Assembly (NCBI GenBank): GCA_963674835.2
Contig: CAXXKC010000003.1
Span: forward strand, 496,001 to 560,000
Reading direction: 5' to 3'
From: G963674835 sp963674835
Lineage (GTDB): Bacteria; Planctomycetota; Planctomycetia; Pirellulales; Thermoguttaceae
DNA length: 64,000 bases
A program made the translations under genes and the position numbers. Below the pieces are notes generated by a model. That model searched no databases. It worked only from the letters and a program-made list of their open reading frames with translations, and was not told the origin of the DNA. Shown here piece after piece: positions 36,756 through 45,732 of the stretch. Position 1 is the stretch's first letter. The number at the start of each line of letters is the position of its first letter.

Positions 36756-38348
36756 ATGTCGCGAGTGAGTCTGGATACGCACAGTGCGCTGTCACCGCCG
36801 GATCTGACCGTCACATTGTCCCCTTCAGACAGTGCCGGCGACGGGCGGGATTCGTTCGGAGCGCTTCTCGAGCGCGCCCGTCGTAGTGTCGGCCCCGAGT
36901 CGACACCAACACCCCGCACCACCGACGATTCGCGACCGTCGTTGGACGCCCAAAAGTCCGCGCACGCCTCGGAATCCGCCGCCGGTCGCACCAACCGGTC
37001 TTCGGACGCCACGCCGGACAACGACGCGCCCGACATACCACACGCGGCCAACCACACTCAACGGGAATCGCCGGATGAGTCTGAGCAACGATCGTCCGAT
37101 GAAGACCATACAGCGTCCAGCGATACCGCCTCGGAGCCGTCGTCGGTACCTCAATCCGAGGTCGACACAGACATGACCGCTGTGGGCAGCGACGAGTTGA
37201 CCGACGAATCGGGCGACGAAGCAGAAGAGAAGGCCGAGGACGAGGACGTTCCAGTCCTCTGCGCCGCGACTCCGACCGACTCTCCCGTGCCTGCGACTGA
37301 GCACGCAACGGAGGAGCCGAGCGCCGCCGGCAACGATGATCCACCCAACGATTCGTCGGTCAGGCCGCTTCCAACGCCAGCAAACACCTTGCCTCCTTCG
37401 ACACGACCTGCCGCCGTGACCACTTCATCCGAAGACGGCGAAACCGCCGACGAATCGGCCGAACCGGCCGCAGAAACCAAACAGTCGCCCGGCCAGTACG
37501 CCCAGGGGATCTCCGACGCCGGCAGTGCGCAAGCTGCCCAGGGTGCGGAGTCTCAAGCCAAAAACCAAGCGGACAAGCCGGACCAGAATGCCGACGGCAA
37601 GCCCACTGCGTCTCACGAAGAGCCGGCCAAGGACAGCCGTTTCGCCGACGATCTTGTCAACAAGACGAGCGAAACCGCCCGCCGCGAACCGACCGCCACG
37701 CAGAGCGCCAACCATCCGCAGACGGCGCAGACCGCGCCCGACACGGTCATTGCGGCCGCGGCGGCCGTCAGCGCTCCGGCTCCCGCCGAAGGCAAGAACG
37801 AGCAGTCCGACGCCAGCGACATCGGCGGCACCCAACGTGTTGGCCAGACCAGCACGACCTCCGCCGCCGACACCCAATCCTCGCAAGACGGGTCGGAAGT
37901 GTCGCAAGCCGATCGCATTCGGTTCGTACAGCGCGTGGCACGGGCATTCGAGTCGTTGGGTGACCGCGGCGGTAGCATTCGCCTGAGGCTTTCTCCCCCG
38001 GAACTCGGTGCCCTGCGACTCGAAGTGACCGTGCGTAATGGCGTCATGAACGCGCGGCTCGAAACCGAATCGCAAGCCGCGCAATCCATGTTGCTCAACA
38101 ACCTGCCGGCGCTCCGCGAGCGGCTGGCCGCACAGAACATACGCATCGAACAGTTCGACGTGACTCTCACCGACCAATCCCAGGGTGGGTTGTCGGGCGG
38201 GACCGACGCCCAAAATCAATCGCAGCAAGGCGGATACCAGCCTCGCCCCTATTATCGCGACTCACCGGAGACGGCCGTTCAGAGCGTCACCGGGCCACGC
38301 CGTTCGACCGCCGCGGGCGGAATGTCCGAGTTCGACGTCGTCATCTGA
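36756..38348 (+). CDS. fliK: Flagellar hook-length control protein FliK
   Basis: Secreted ruler protein of 530 residues. The first 380 residues are disordered and rich in Asp, Glu, Ser, Thr, Pro and Ala. The C-terminal domain (about 395-480) reads RLRLSPPELGALRLEVTVRNGVMNARLETE and MLLNNLPALRERLAAQNIRIEQFDVTL, the Flg_hook switch domain. GAGGAAG precedes the ATG at 36756. It lies just before flgD and flgE, whose assembly it monitors. Low conservation of the long N-terminal part is normal. Confidence 0.92.
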   Translation: MSRVSLDTHSALSPPDLTVTLSPSDSAGDGRDSFGALLERARRSVGPESTPTPRTTDDSRPSLDAQKSAHASESAAGRTNRSSDATPDNDAPDIPHAANHTQRESPDESEQRSSDEDHTASSDTASEPSSVPQSEVDTDMTAVGSDELTDESGDEAEEKAEDEDVPVLCAATPTDSPVPATEHATEEPSAAGNDDPPNDSSVRPLPTPANTLPPSTRPAAVTTSSEDGETADESAEPAAETKQSPGQYAQGISDAGSAQAAQGAESQAKNQADKPDQNADGKPTASHEEPAKDSRFADDLVNKTSETARREPTATQSANHPQTAQTAPDTVIAAAAAVSAPAPAEGKNEQSDASDIGGTQRVGQTSTTSAADTQSSQDGSEVSQADRIRFVQRVARAFESLGDRGGSIRLRLSPPELGALRLEVTVRNGVMNARLETESQAAQSMLLNNLPALRERLAAQNIRIEQFDVTLTDQSQGGLSGGTDAQNQSQQGGYQPRPYYRDSPETAVQSVTGPRRSTAAGGMSEFDVVI

Positions 38349-38374
38349 ACAGACACACTCCAAGGAGTTAAACA

Positions 38375-38809
38375 ATGACTTCTGTCAGTTCCACCTCCAG
38401 CACCTCCTCGACCAGCGGAACCGGCACGACTTCGTCGACAGCCGGTGCGCTCAACAGCCTCGACGGGGACGATTTCTTGCAGCTTCTGATCACCCAACTG
38501 CTGTCGCAGGATCCGCTGAACCCCATGGACGATGCCGAGATGGTACAGCAGATCAGTCAGATCCGCGAGCTCGAATCGAACACGGAACTGACCGAGACGT
38601 TGAAATCGGTCATGCTCGGACAGGGCATCTCCACGGCCAGCAGCCTGATCGGCAAGCAGATCAAAGGGCTCACCTCCAACGGCACGCAAGTCGAAGGCAC
38701 GGTCGACAAAGTCACCGTTACCGATGGCACATCCACGCTCCACATCGGCCTCAACACAGTCGAACTGAGCAACGTCGAAGAAATCCTCCCCGATACCGTC
38801 GAATCGTAA
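38375..38809 (+). CDS. flgD: Flagellar hook assembly scaffold FlgD
   Basis: Cap protein for hook assembly, 144 residues. LDGDDFLQLLITQLLSQDPLNPMDDAEMVQQISQ is the unmistakable N-terminal signature, preceded by a Ser/Thr-rich stretch of about 25 residues. The C-terminal part is short (KGLTSNGTQVEGTVDKVTV) and lacks the extra Ig/Tudor domain of enterobacterial FlgD. AAGGAG precedes the ATG. It is followed by flgE. Confidence 0.95.
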   Translation: MTSVSSTSSTSSTSGTGTTSSTAGALNSLDGDDFLQLLITQLLSQDPLNPMDDAEMVQQISQIRELESNTELTETLKSVMLGQGISTASSLIGKQIKGLTSNGTQVEGTVDKVTVTDGTSTLHIGLNTVELSNVEEILPDTVES

Positions 38810-38891
38810 GGCAATTCCACAGCGCGACTCGGCTCGGCACAGAGCGCGCCGGCAGTAACCCGACACCTCAACACCCGTAGGGGGATGAATC

Positions 38892-41396
38892 ATGGGTCTC
38901 ACATCCGCACTCAGTACGGCGCTCACAGGCTTGAGCGCTGCCGAAACGACGATCGACGTCGTGGGCAACAACGTCGCCAACTCCAGCACGGTCGGCTTCA
39001 AGGCTTCCGAGGTCTCGTTTGCCACCCAGTTCCTCCAGACACTCGCCCTGGGCGGCGCTCCCGCCGAGAACAGCGGCGGCACCAACCCCCAACAGCTTGG
39101 CCTCGGAACCGTCGTCGCCGCCATCACGCCCAACTTCACCCAGGGCACCGTCGAAGTCAGCTCCAGTCCGACCGACATGGCCATCCAGGGTGATGGGTTC
39201 TTCATCGTCGAGGGCAGCACGGGCGAGCAAGTGTACACCCGCACTGGTACATTCAAACTGAATTCGGAAGATGAGTTGGTGACCACCACCGGGAACCGCC
39301 TGCTGGGCTACGGCATCGACGACGACTACCAGATTCAGAAGACCGTGCTCGTGCCAATCGAGATTCCTCTGGGCGATACCGCGGTCGCTCAAGCGACCCA
39401 GAACGCCTACCTAGAGGGTGCCTTGTCGCCAACGGGCGACGTGGCCGACACCGGGTCGATCATTCAGACCTCCATCCTGGGAAGAGACGACCATGTCTAT
39501 CCCGAGACGGCCGTCACCACGGCTTCGGCCGAGCGGCCCAATCTGAATAACGCGGGCACGAGCTTCACCGAGGAGCCCGCCGGCAGCGGCAGCATGATGG
39601 CAGACGACGAATTCACCTACCGGATCGTCTACGTCCAGACCAACCCCATGGGCACCGGCGACAAGGAAAGCATGTGGGCCGAACAAGCCGTCACGATCAC
39701 CGCCGACAACACGGCGGTATTGATCGACAACGTTCCACACGATGGCGGCACCACGTACGATGCGGTACACATCTATCGCAAAGACAGTTCCGACGCCGAC
39801 TTCCACCTGGCGTTTTCGCAGGATCTGGACAGTGCGGACCCCTGGGCATTCACCGACACCAGGGCTGTGGGCTATTACTCGGGCACCCCCGCACAGAATA
39901 CCGACGTGCTCAGCGGTGAGTACACCTATTACGTCACCTTCGGCAAAATCGGCGCCGAGCCCGATCCCGACACCAACATGATGGATCCCGATCAGAACAG
40001 CCGCCCAAGCCCTCTGACCACCAGCCCGGTCCGCGTGACCAACGGCCGCGTCGTCATCAGCGACATACCGACCACCGACGCTAGCAATGAAGACCTTTGG
40101 GACTGCCGACGCATCTGGCGGCGCGACAACTCCTCGGACGACGCCAGCTGGCACCTTGTGGCCGAGATTCCCAATGTGGATGACGCCGATGCGGTCATCG
40201 TCGATCAAATGCCCGACACCGGAACGGAAGGTGCGTTCGCCCAGCCGATCCTCGACCTGGACGGCCCGCGAATCCGCTCCGACACGACACTCGAACATGT
40301 AACCCTCCGCGACAGCCAAACGTATGAAAACGTCTTCCAAGCCGGCACCCTGGAATTCACGGGCGAAAAAGGCGGACGCACGCTGTCGACGAAGGACCTC
40401 GTCATCGACGACGGCACGACAGTCCAGGACCTGCTCACCTTCATGGAAGAGGCCATGGGCATCGTCAGCGCCGTGGGAAGCGGGACCGAGTCCGATATCC
40501 CTGCCGACGCCTCGTCCGGCCATCAACCCGGCGGCTACATCGACGACGGCCGACTCAGCCTGCAGGGAAACGGCGGTGTCGACAACGCCCTCGACATTGG
40601 CCTCTCCGGGATGCAGCTGAAGACCACGGCCGAATCGGCTAACGTCGATCTGCCCTGGCAAACAACCCAGGCGGCCGTGGGTGAAAGCGCCGTCACCGAT
40701 TTCGTCGTCTACGACTCGCTCGGAATCCCGATCCAGGTACGGCTGACGGCCGTGCTCCAGGAGTGCGGCAATTCCTCGACCACGTACCGCTGGTTCGCCG
40801 ATTCTTCCGATAACGACCCGGCCTCCACCGATGACGTTAGCATTGCAGTCGGCACGGGCCTGATTACGTTCGACAGCGAGGGCAATTTCGTCTCTGCTTC
40901 GAATTCCACGGTGTCTATCGACCGCCGGCACGTGGCCTCCGCTTCGCCGCTTGAGTTCGATCTCGACTTCTCCCAAATCTCCGGACTGGCCACCGACAGC
41001 AGCTCGTTGGCCGTCTCACGCCAGGACGGTTCTGCGGCCGGAACACTCACCAGCTTCATCGTCGGCGAGGACGGCATCATTCGGGGCGTGTTCAACAACG
41101 GCGCCATGCGCGATCTCGGCCAGATCCTGCTGGCACGATTCGCCAACCCCGCAGGCCTGGAACAGCGAGGCCAGAATCTGTTCAGCGAAGGCGTCAATTC
41201 CGGACTGGCCGTCATCGGTAGCCCCGGAGAACGGGGCGTCGGCAGCATCGTTGCCGGTGCCGTCGAGCTCTCCAATACCGATATCGGCGGTGACCTGGTT
41301 CGGCTCATCCTCGCGTCGACCATGTACCGCGGCAACGCTCGCGTGATCACCACCTCGCAAGAAATGTTGGATGAACTGTTGGCCCTGCGGCGTTAA
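38892..41396 (+). CDS. flgE: Flagellar hook protein FlgE with large tandem-domain insertion
   Basis: Hook subunit of 834 residues, twice the length of the enterobacterial protein. The N-terminal rod-like motif is VVGNNVANSSTVGFKASEVSF and the C-terminal helix is LILASTMYRGNARVITTSQEMLDELLALRR. SSPTDMAIQGDGFFIVEG and KGGRT-like stretches belong to the usual D0/D1 parts. Residues about 240-336 and 343-440 form two similar tandem domains (EFTYRIVYVQTN..., VHIYRKDSS and EYTYYVTFGK..., RRIWRRDNSS), probably surface-exposed and Ig- or fibronectin-like. Such enlarged hook proteins occur in some bacteria; the duplicate is directly visible here. Confidence 0.92.
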   Translation: MGLTSALSTALTGLSAAETTIDVVGNNVANSSTVGFKASEVSFATQFLQTLALGGAPAENSGGTNPQQLGLGTVVAAITPNFTQGTVEVSSSPTDMAIQGDGFFIVEGSTGEQVYTRTGTFKLNSEDELVTTTGNRLLGYGIDDDYQIQKTVLVPIEIPLGDTAVAQATQNAYLEGALSPTGDVADTGSIIQTSILGRDDHVYPETAVTTASAERPNLNNAGTSFTEEPAGSGSMMADDEFTYRIVYVQTNPMGTGDKESMWAEQAVTITADNTAVLIDNVPHDGGTTYDAVHIYRKDSSDADFHLAFSQDLDSADPWAFTDTRAVGYYSGTPAQNTDVLSGEYTYYVTFGKIGAEPDPDTNMMDPDQNSRPSPLTTSPVRVTNGRVVISDIPTTDASNEDLWDCRRIWRRDNSSDDASWHLVAEIPNVDDADAVIVDQMPDTGTEGAFAQPILDLDGPRIRSDTTLEHVTLRDSQTYENVFQAGTLEFTGEKGGRTLSTKDLVIDDGTTVQDLLTFMEEAMGIVSAVGSGTESDIPADASSGHQPGGYIDDGRLSLQGNGGVDNALDIGLSGMQLKTTAESANVDLPWQTTQAAVGESAVTDFVVYDSLGIPIQVRLTAVLQECGNSSTTYRWFADSSDNDPASTDDVSIAVGTGLITFDSEGNFVSASNSTVSIDRRHVASASPLEFDLDFSQISGLATDSSSLAVSRQDGSAAGTLTSFIVGEDGIIRGVFNNGAMRDLGQILLARFANPAGLEQRGQNLFSEGVNSGLAVIGSPGERGVGSIVAGAVELSNTDIGGDLVRLILASTMYRGNARVITTSQEMLDELLALRR

Positions 41397-41537
41397 CCGT
41401 CGCACCAAACATGATGCTCATCGCGGCAGGGGCCCGCGCACAACGCGTGCCGGGCTCACCGCACCCGCGGTCCACAACGGCCGATCCCGAAGCAGCCGTA
41501 CGATCATCTCACGACCTCCCGGGAGGAAGACGCCGAC

Positions 41538-41780
41538 ATGATCAAGCTCACGCGGCTCGGCGGGGAGATGTTTATCCTCAATGCCGACCTGATCCGCTAC
41601 GTGGAATCCCGTCCCGACACCTTCATCACGCTGACGTCCGGCGAACGGCTCGTCGTGATGGAATCGATGGACGAGGTGCTTCGCCGGGCCGTGGCCTACC
41701 AGCAGGCGAAGCATATGATCCCACCCCCTTCTTCCCAGCCGGCAACCGCGTTTCCACCACAACCCGGCGAGCAGCCCTGA
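41538..41780 (+). CDS. flbD: Flagellar protein FlbD
   Basis: Short protein of 80 residues. MIKLTRLGGEMFILNADLIRYVESRPDTF and LTSGERLVVMESMDEVLRR match the FlbD family found between flgE and motA in many deep-branching flagellar operons. Its molecular role is not well defined. The tail is Pro-rich. A 276-bp gap follows, where motA and motB would be expected; no ORF for them is present. Confidence 0.9.
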   Translation: MIKLTRLGGEMFILNADLIRYVESRPDTFITLTSGERLVVMESMDEVLRRAVAYQQAKHMIPPPSSQPATAFPPQPGEQP

Positions 41781-42056
41781 CCAAGCGATACCACCAGCTG
41801 GCAGAATCGGCACGCCTAGGCCGACAACCCTTTTCACGTACGAGTTTGCCCGGAAAGAAATTGCCACACGGAGCATATAGACATAGCTCGATAGAACTAA
41901 CTCGCGGCAGTTGCCGTGCATTTCGGCCGACACATGGCCGCCGGCCCGCGGATGGCCGTGTTTTCAGGCTATATATACTTGGCGACGCGCTGCCATCGTG
42001 CCGGCAGGACACGGAAAACTGGCAATTCAGAACATCTAGGAAGACGCATAATCGGT

Positions 42057-42632
42057 ATGGCTGATCCCACCCCTCCGACCACCGAAACGCAAGAAGCACC
42101 GGCATCGACGGGGAAAGCCCGCGGTTCAATCCTAAGTCGGCTCATCGTATTACTGTTCTTAGCAGCCGTGGTCCTCATGGAGTGCTTGGCCGCCTACTTC
42201 TATCTCCCCGATATAGGGGAGGCCGCCGCGCCTACCGCCCCGCCCACTCACGAAACGGTCGCCGAACCGACGGCAAGCGAGGAAAAATCGGGCAACGAGG
42301 GCGAACAGGTCGAGGTCGACTTGGGAGAGTTCAGCGTCACGGCGTTTCAGCCTCGCACGAACACGAGTCTGCGCATTGAATTCCACCTCTACGGCGCCGT
42401 GGCTGTCCACGGTGAGCACGAAGAAAAGGAATTCCAGGAACTCCTGGATAGGAACGTGCATCGCTTTCGCGAGCAGGTCATTGTCATTGTCCGCAGTGCC
42501 GAGTTGTCCGACCTGACCGACGCCGGGTTGGGCTTGATCAAAAGGCGGATTTTAGAGAAAACTAACCAAATCCTCGGCAAGCCCCTTCTCAAGGCAGTGA
42601 TCGTCAGCGATTTCTCCTTTATCGAACAATAG
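42057..42632 (+). CDS. fliL: Flagellar basal-body-associated protein FliL
   Basis: Inner-membrane protein of 191 residues that surrounds the stator and aids torque. A transmembrane helix (about 24-46) leads to a short linker rich in Pro, Thr and Glu, then the stomatin-like domain: LGEFSVTAFQPRTNTSLRIEFHLYG, and the C-terminal LIKRRILEKTNQILGKPLLKAVIVSDFSFIEQ. The ATG at 42057 is preferred because the helix follows it directly. It sits between flbD and fliN. Confidence 0.88.
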   Translation: MADPTPPTTETQEAPASTGKARGSILSRLIVLLFLAAVVLMECLAAYFYLPDIGEAAAPTAPPTHETVAEPTASEEKSGNEGEQVEVDLGEFSVTAFQPRTNTSLRIEFHLYGAVAVHGEHEEKEFQELLDRNVHRFREQVIVIVRSAELSDLTDAGLGLIKRRILEKTNQILGKPLLKAVIVSDFSFIEQ

Positions 42633-42726
42633 CCAACGCCCGCCGTCAGGATGACCATGCGGGCGCAACACGTAACGGCAATACCGTTTACACCATTCTA
42701 CCTTCGCCAGCCGGAAATGGATTTCG

Positions 42727-43443
42727 ATGGCCGACGACAACGATCCCATTAAGCAGGACGATATCGAGCAGTTGCTCGCAGGGTCTGGCTCGTCGGCGGA
42801 GAACTCTTCCGACTCCGAAGGGGGAGATGCCCTGAGTCAGTCCGATATCGAAGCCCTTCTCAGCGGCTCGCACAAGCAAACTGGACAGGCCACGAGCGAA
42901 TCGCCCATGGAAGCCGAGGACGCCGACAAGCTCCTGGGCCAGGCCGATATCGAGCGGCTCCTCGACCAGGCCGGGAAATCGCCGCCGCCCGTCAGTCCGA
43001 CACAAGCCCGCGAGAAGCCCGCATCGGGCACCTTCGCCGGCGAAGGTGAGATCGTCGCCGCGGACGTCGAACTCCTGTTGCGCCAGGCGGAAGAGGCGCT
43101 GGCATCGGTCGACGGCAACCCCGCGCGGGACCAGCCGGCCGGGCTAACGTCCTTCCGGCTTGAACAGTTCAGCGGAGCGCCTCCGTCCAAAGACAACACC
43201 ACGCTCGACCTGATCCGCGACGTCGAGCTCGACGTGAAGATCGAACTGGGGCGCACCGACATGTACCTCGAAGATGTGCTCAGACTTCGCCGAGGGTCGG
43301 TCGTCCCGCTGGACAAGCTGGCGGGTGACCCCGTCGACATCTACGTTAACGGCAGGCTAATCGCACGAGGGGAAGTGCTCGTGCTCAACGACAACTTCTG
43401 CGTCCGTATTGCCGAATTGATCGCAGGTGCCAGCTCGGAGTAG
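42727..43443 (+). CDS. fliN: Flagellar switch protein FliN with repeated FliM-type N-terminal motifs
   Basis: C-ring component of 238 residues, about twice the length of standard FliN. The last 85 residues are the SpoA/FliN domain: DVELDVKIELGRTDMYLEDVLRLRRGSVVPLDKLAGDPVDIYVNGRLIARGEV. The first 120 residues carry copies of a short motif resembling the FliM N-terminal LSQxEIDALL: IKQDDIEQLL (8-17), LSQSDIEALL (36-45), LGQADIERLL (70-79) and a weaker IVAADVELLL (109-118). In FliM this segment binds phosphorylated CheY. Acidic, disordered linkers separate the copies. fliM is absent from its usual place before fliN. The CheY-binding role is inferred from the motif. Confidence 0.88.
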   Translation: MADDNDPIKQDDIEQLLAGSGSSAENSSDSEGGDALSQSDIEALLSGSHKQTGQATSESPMEAEDADKLLGQADIERLLDQAGKSPPPVSPTQAREKPASGTFAGEGEIVAADVELLLRQAEEALASVDGNPARDQPAGLTSFRLEQFSGAPPSKDNTTLDLIRDVELDVKIELGRTDMYLEDVLRLRRGSVVPLDKLAGDPVDIYVNGRLIARGEVLVLNDNFCVRIAELIAGASSE

Positions 43444-43655
43444 GTTCGGCGCCGAGAAACCGCACTGAGGGAGAAGACATTGCCGGAAGATGCCCAGCAC
43501 GCTGGGTCGAGTTTCTGTGAAGGATGCGATTTCGGGCATGGATCGCCCCGAATCGGTATCGGCAAGGCGGGCCGATCAGCTTTATAAAACCGCCGTTTTG
43601 GAAATCGTTTCGAACGTTCGCATCACCTTTCAGTCGCGCAAGCGGGAGTGCACGG

Positions 43656-44462
43656 ATGCCCCCTCTGGCCAAGACGATTGGCATCGCCCTGTTGCTTGCT
43701 GCCCACCCCGGGTCGCTGGCAGCCCAGTCTCCGGCGCCGAGTGCTCGACTGGAGATATCCTGGCCGACCGACCAGGGCCAAGCCATACCCGGTAGGCAAA
43801 CGAGCGTTCAGCCTGCATCCTACGAAGAGCCGGTCCGCGACGCTGAGGCAACGCATGCCCCAGATGCCCCAGCCCACGGCGGGCTCGGCTTGCGGGAGCC
43901 CGCGCCCAGCCCAACGGCAGACCGGCCCTTGCCGCCTCTTAAGAAATCGAGCTTGCCGCCCCTTCTGCCCCAATCGAAGCCTGCGGGAACGTCCGCAAAG
44001 CTCAGCAACCTGCCCTCGCTGGCAACCACCGGAAGTGCCCTGGCTATCGTGCTCGGGCTTTTCTTCGTATTCGCCTGGGCCATGCGTCGAACGAACCCTG
44101 GCCGTTCCGGCGTGCTGCCGGCCGATATCGTCGAGGTGTTGGGCCGTGTGCCCTTGGCCGCCCGGCAGCAGATGTACCTGATCCGCTGCGGCAAGAAGCT
44201 CGTTCTGGTCCACGTGTGTCCCGAGGGCGTCGAACCCCTCACCGAAATCAACGAGCCGGAAGAGGTCGACCGGCTGCTGGGACTCTGCCGCCAAACGCAG
44301 TCCAACAGTGCCACGGCCGCATTCCGGCAAGTGTTCCAGCAGTTCGCCGGAGAATCGTCGTCGAAGAACGTCTGGGCGCAGAGCGGCTACGACGATTTGC
44401 GGTTGGCCAACAGCGGCATTCCATCGAGGTCGCGCGAAAGCCTGGAGGACGAGCATGTCTGA
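43656..44462 (+). CDS. fliO: Flagellar biosynthesis protein FliO
   Basis: Export-gate assembly protein of 268 residues. An N-terminal signal-like segment (about 5-23) is followed by a long Pro/Ser-rich periplasmic stretch, then a transmembrane helix near 125-145 (ALAIVLGLFFVFAWAMRR). The cytoplasmic domain reads DIVEVLGRVPLAARQQMYLIRCGKKLVLVHV, typical FliO. The ATG at 43656 has GGGAG seven bases upstream; frame continuation upstream of it has no family match. Its last eight bases overlap the fliP start. Confidence 0.85.
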   Translation: MPPLAKTIGIALLLAAHPGSLAAQSPAPSARLEISWPTDQGQAIPGRQTSVQPASYEEPVRDAEATHAPDAPAHGGLGLREPAPSPTADRPLPPLKKSSLPPLLPQSKPAGTSAKLSNLPSLATTGSALAIVLGLFFVFAWAMRRTNPGRSGVLPADIVEVLGRVPLAARQQMYLIRCGKKLVLVHVCPEGVEPLTEINEPEEVDRLLGLCRQTQSNSATAAFRQVFQQFAGESSSKNVWAQSGYDDLRLANSGIPSRSRESLEDEHV

Positions 44463-45321
44463 AACGCAGCCGTGCGACGACCGCGAGAGCCTCCCGCGCA
44501 TGCGACACGCATGCTCCCCCTGGAAACGCCGACTGGCATGGGCGTTGGCGCTCGTGCTCATGTTCGGCGTGCTGCGTCCCGCCGAGGCCGTCGACCTCTC
44601 CAATCAACCGCTTACCATGAAGCTGCCGGACGGGTTGGCTGCCGGTCCGGAAGCCTGGACCAGCCCCCAGGGGCTCAGCTCCACGATCCAGGTCATGCTC
44701 TTGCTGACCGTGCTGAGCCTGGCGCCGGCCATACTGCTCATGACGACCAGCTTCGTAAGGATCGTCGTGGTCCTGGGACTTCTGCGTCAGGCGATCGGCA
44801 CGCAACAGTTGCCGCCCAGCCAAGTGATCACGTCGCTGGCATTGTTCATGTCGCTGATGATCATGGCGCCGGTATGGAAGCAAGTGTACGACGATTCGAT
44901 CGTCCCGTATACCAACCATCAGATCGACCTGGACGAGGCGTGGACTAAGGGCGCCACGCCCATTCGCCGCTTCATGGCCATGCAGATCGACCGAACCGAC
45001 AATGCCGACGACGTGTGGTTGTTCGTCAATCACATGCCCAATCAACCGACGCCGACCGGCTACGACGACGTGCCCTTGCTGGCGCTCCTGCCGGCGTTCA
45101 TGCTCAGCGAGCTGAAGACGGCGTTCCTGATCGGCTTTCAGATCTACCTGCCGTTCTTGATCATCGACCTGGTAATCGCCACGGTCATGGTCTCGATGGG
45201 CATGCTGATGATGCCTCCGGCCCTGGTATCGATGCCCTTCAAGCTGCTGCTGTTCGTCCTCCTCGACGGCTGGCACCTGGTCGTGGGCATGCTGATTGAT
45301 AGTTTTCAGGCGTTTACATAG
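44455..45321 (+). CDS. fliP: Flagellar export gate protein FliP
   Basis: Core export-gate membrane protein of 288 residues with a cleavable signal (about 22-46). TSFVRIVVVLGLLRQAIGTQQLPPSQVITSLALFMS and PAFMLSELKTAFLIGFQIYLPFLIIDLVIATVMVSMGMLMMPP are the family hallmarks. GGAGG lies upstream of the ATG at 44455. It overlaps fliO by eight bases, so translation is coupled. Confidence 0.96.
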   Translation: MSETQPCDDRESLPRMRHACSPWKRRLAWALALVLMFGVLRPAEAVDLSNQPLTMKLPDGLAAGPEAWTSPQGLSSTIQVMLLLTVLSLAPAILLMTTSFVRIVVVLGLLRQAIGTQQLPPSQVITSLALFMSLMIMAPVWKQVYDDSIVPYTNHQIDLDEAWTKGATPIRRFMAMQIDRTDNADDVWLFVNHMPNQPTPTGYDDVPLLALLPAFMLSELKTAFLIGFQIYLPFLIIDLVIATVMVSMGMLMMPPALVSMPFKLLLFVLLDGWHLVVGMLIDSFQAFT

Positions 45322-45435
45322 CAGAAGGAACTGGGGATTGGAGGGTTGCACGGCAACTGCCCACCTCGCCGTTGTCACTCCTTTTCCTCATTCCGGTCTC
45401 GAATCCCCGACCCCTCAGCCCCAGTCCCAGACCTC

Positions 45436-45702
45436 ATGTCTGCCCAAGACGCAATCGAGCTGGCCCGCAACGCCCTCTGGATCGGATTGTTGGTCAGCGC
45501 GCCCGTTCTGGCGGTGGGAATGGTGGTCGGTCTGGTGATCGGATTGTTGCAGGCGCTCACCCAAGTCCAGGAGCAGACGATCGCATTCGTGCCCAAGATC
45601 GTCGCCATGGCTCTGGTCCTCAGCCTTACCTTGCCCTGGGTGATCGCCCAAATGCTCCAATATTCCACGGACCTGATCAACGGCATCGCAACGCGATTGT
45701 GA
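45436..45702 (+). CDS. fliQ: Flagellar export gate protein FliQ
   Basis: Membrane protein of 88 residues with two helices. AIELARNALWIGLLVSAPVLAVGMVVGLVIGLLQALTQVQEQTIAFVPKI is the standard FliQ core. The start at 45436 fits the family length; the 114-bp stretch after fliP holds no ORF. It is followed by fliR. Confidence 0.95.
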   Translation: MSAQDAIELARNALWIGLLVSAPVLAVGMVVGLVIGLLQALTQVQEQTIAFVPKIVAMALVLSLTLPWVIAQMLQYSTDLINGIATRL

Positions 45703-45732
45703 CGCCGAAGGGGAGAGGAGATCGGGGAACGC

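Noticed and set aside
39411..40976. Open frame of 521 codons antisense to flgE
   Set aside because: No family match; lies wholly within a certain flagellar gene.
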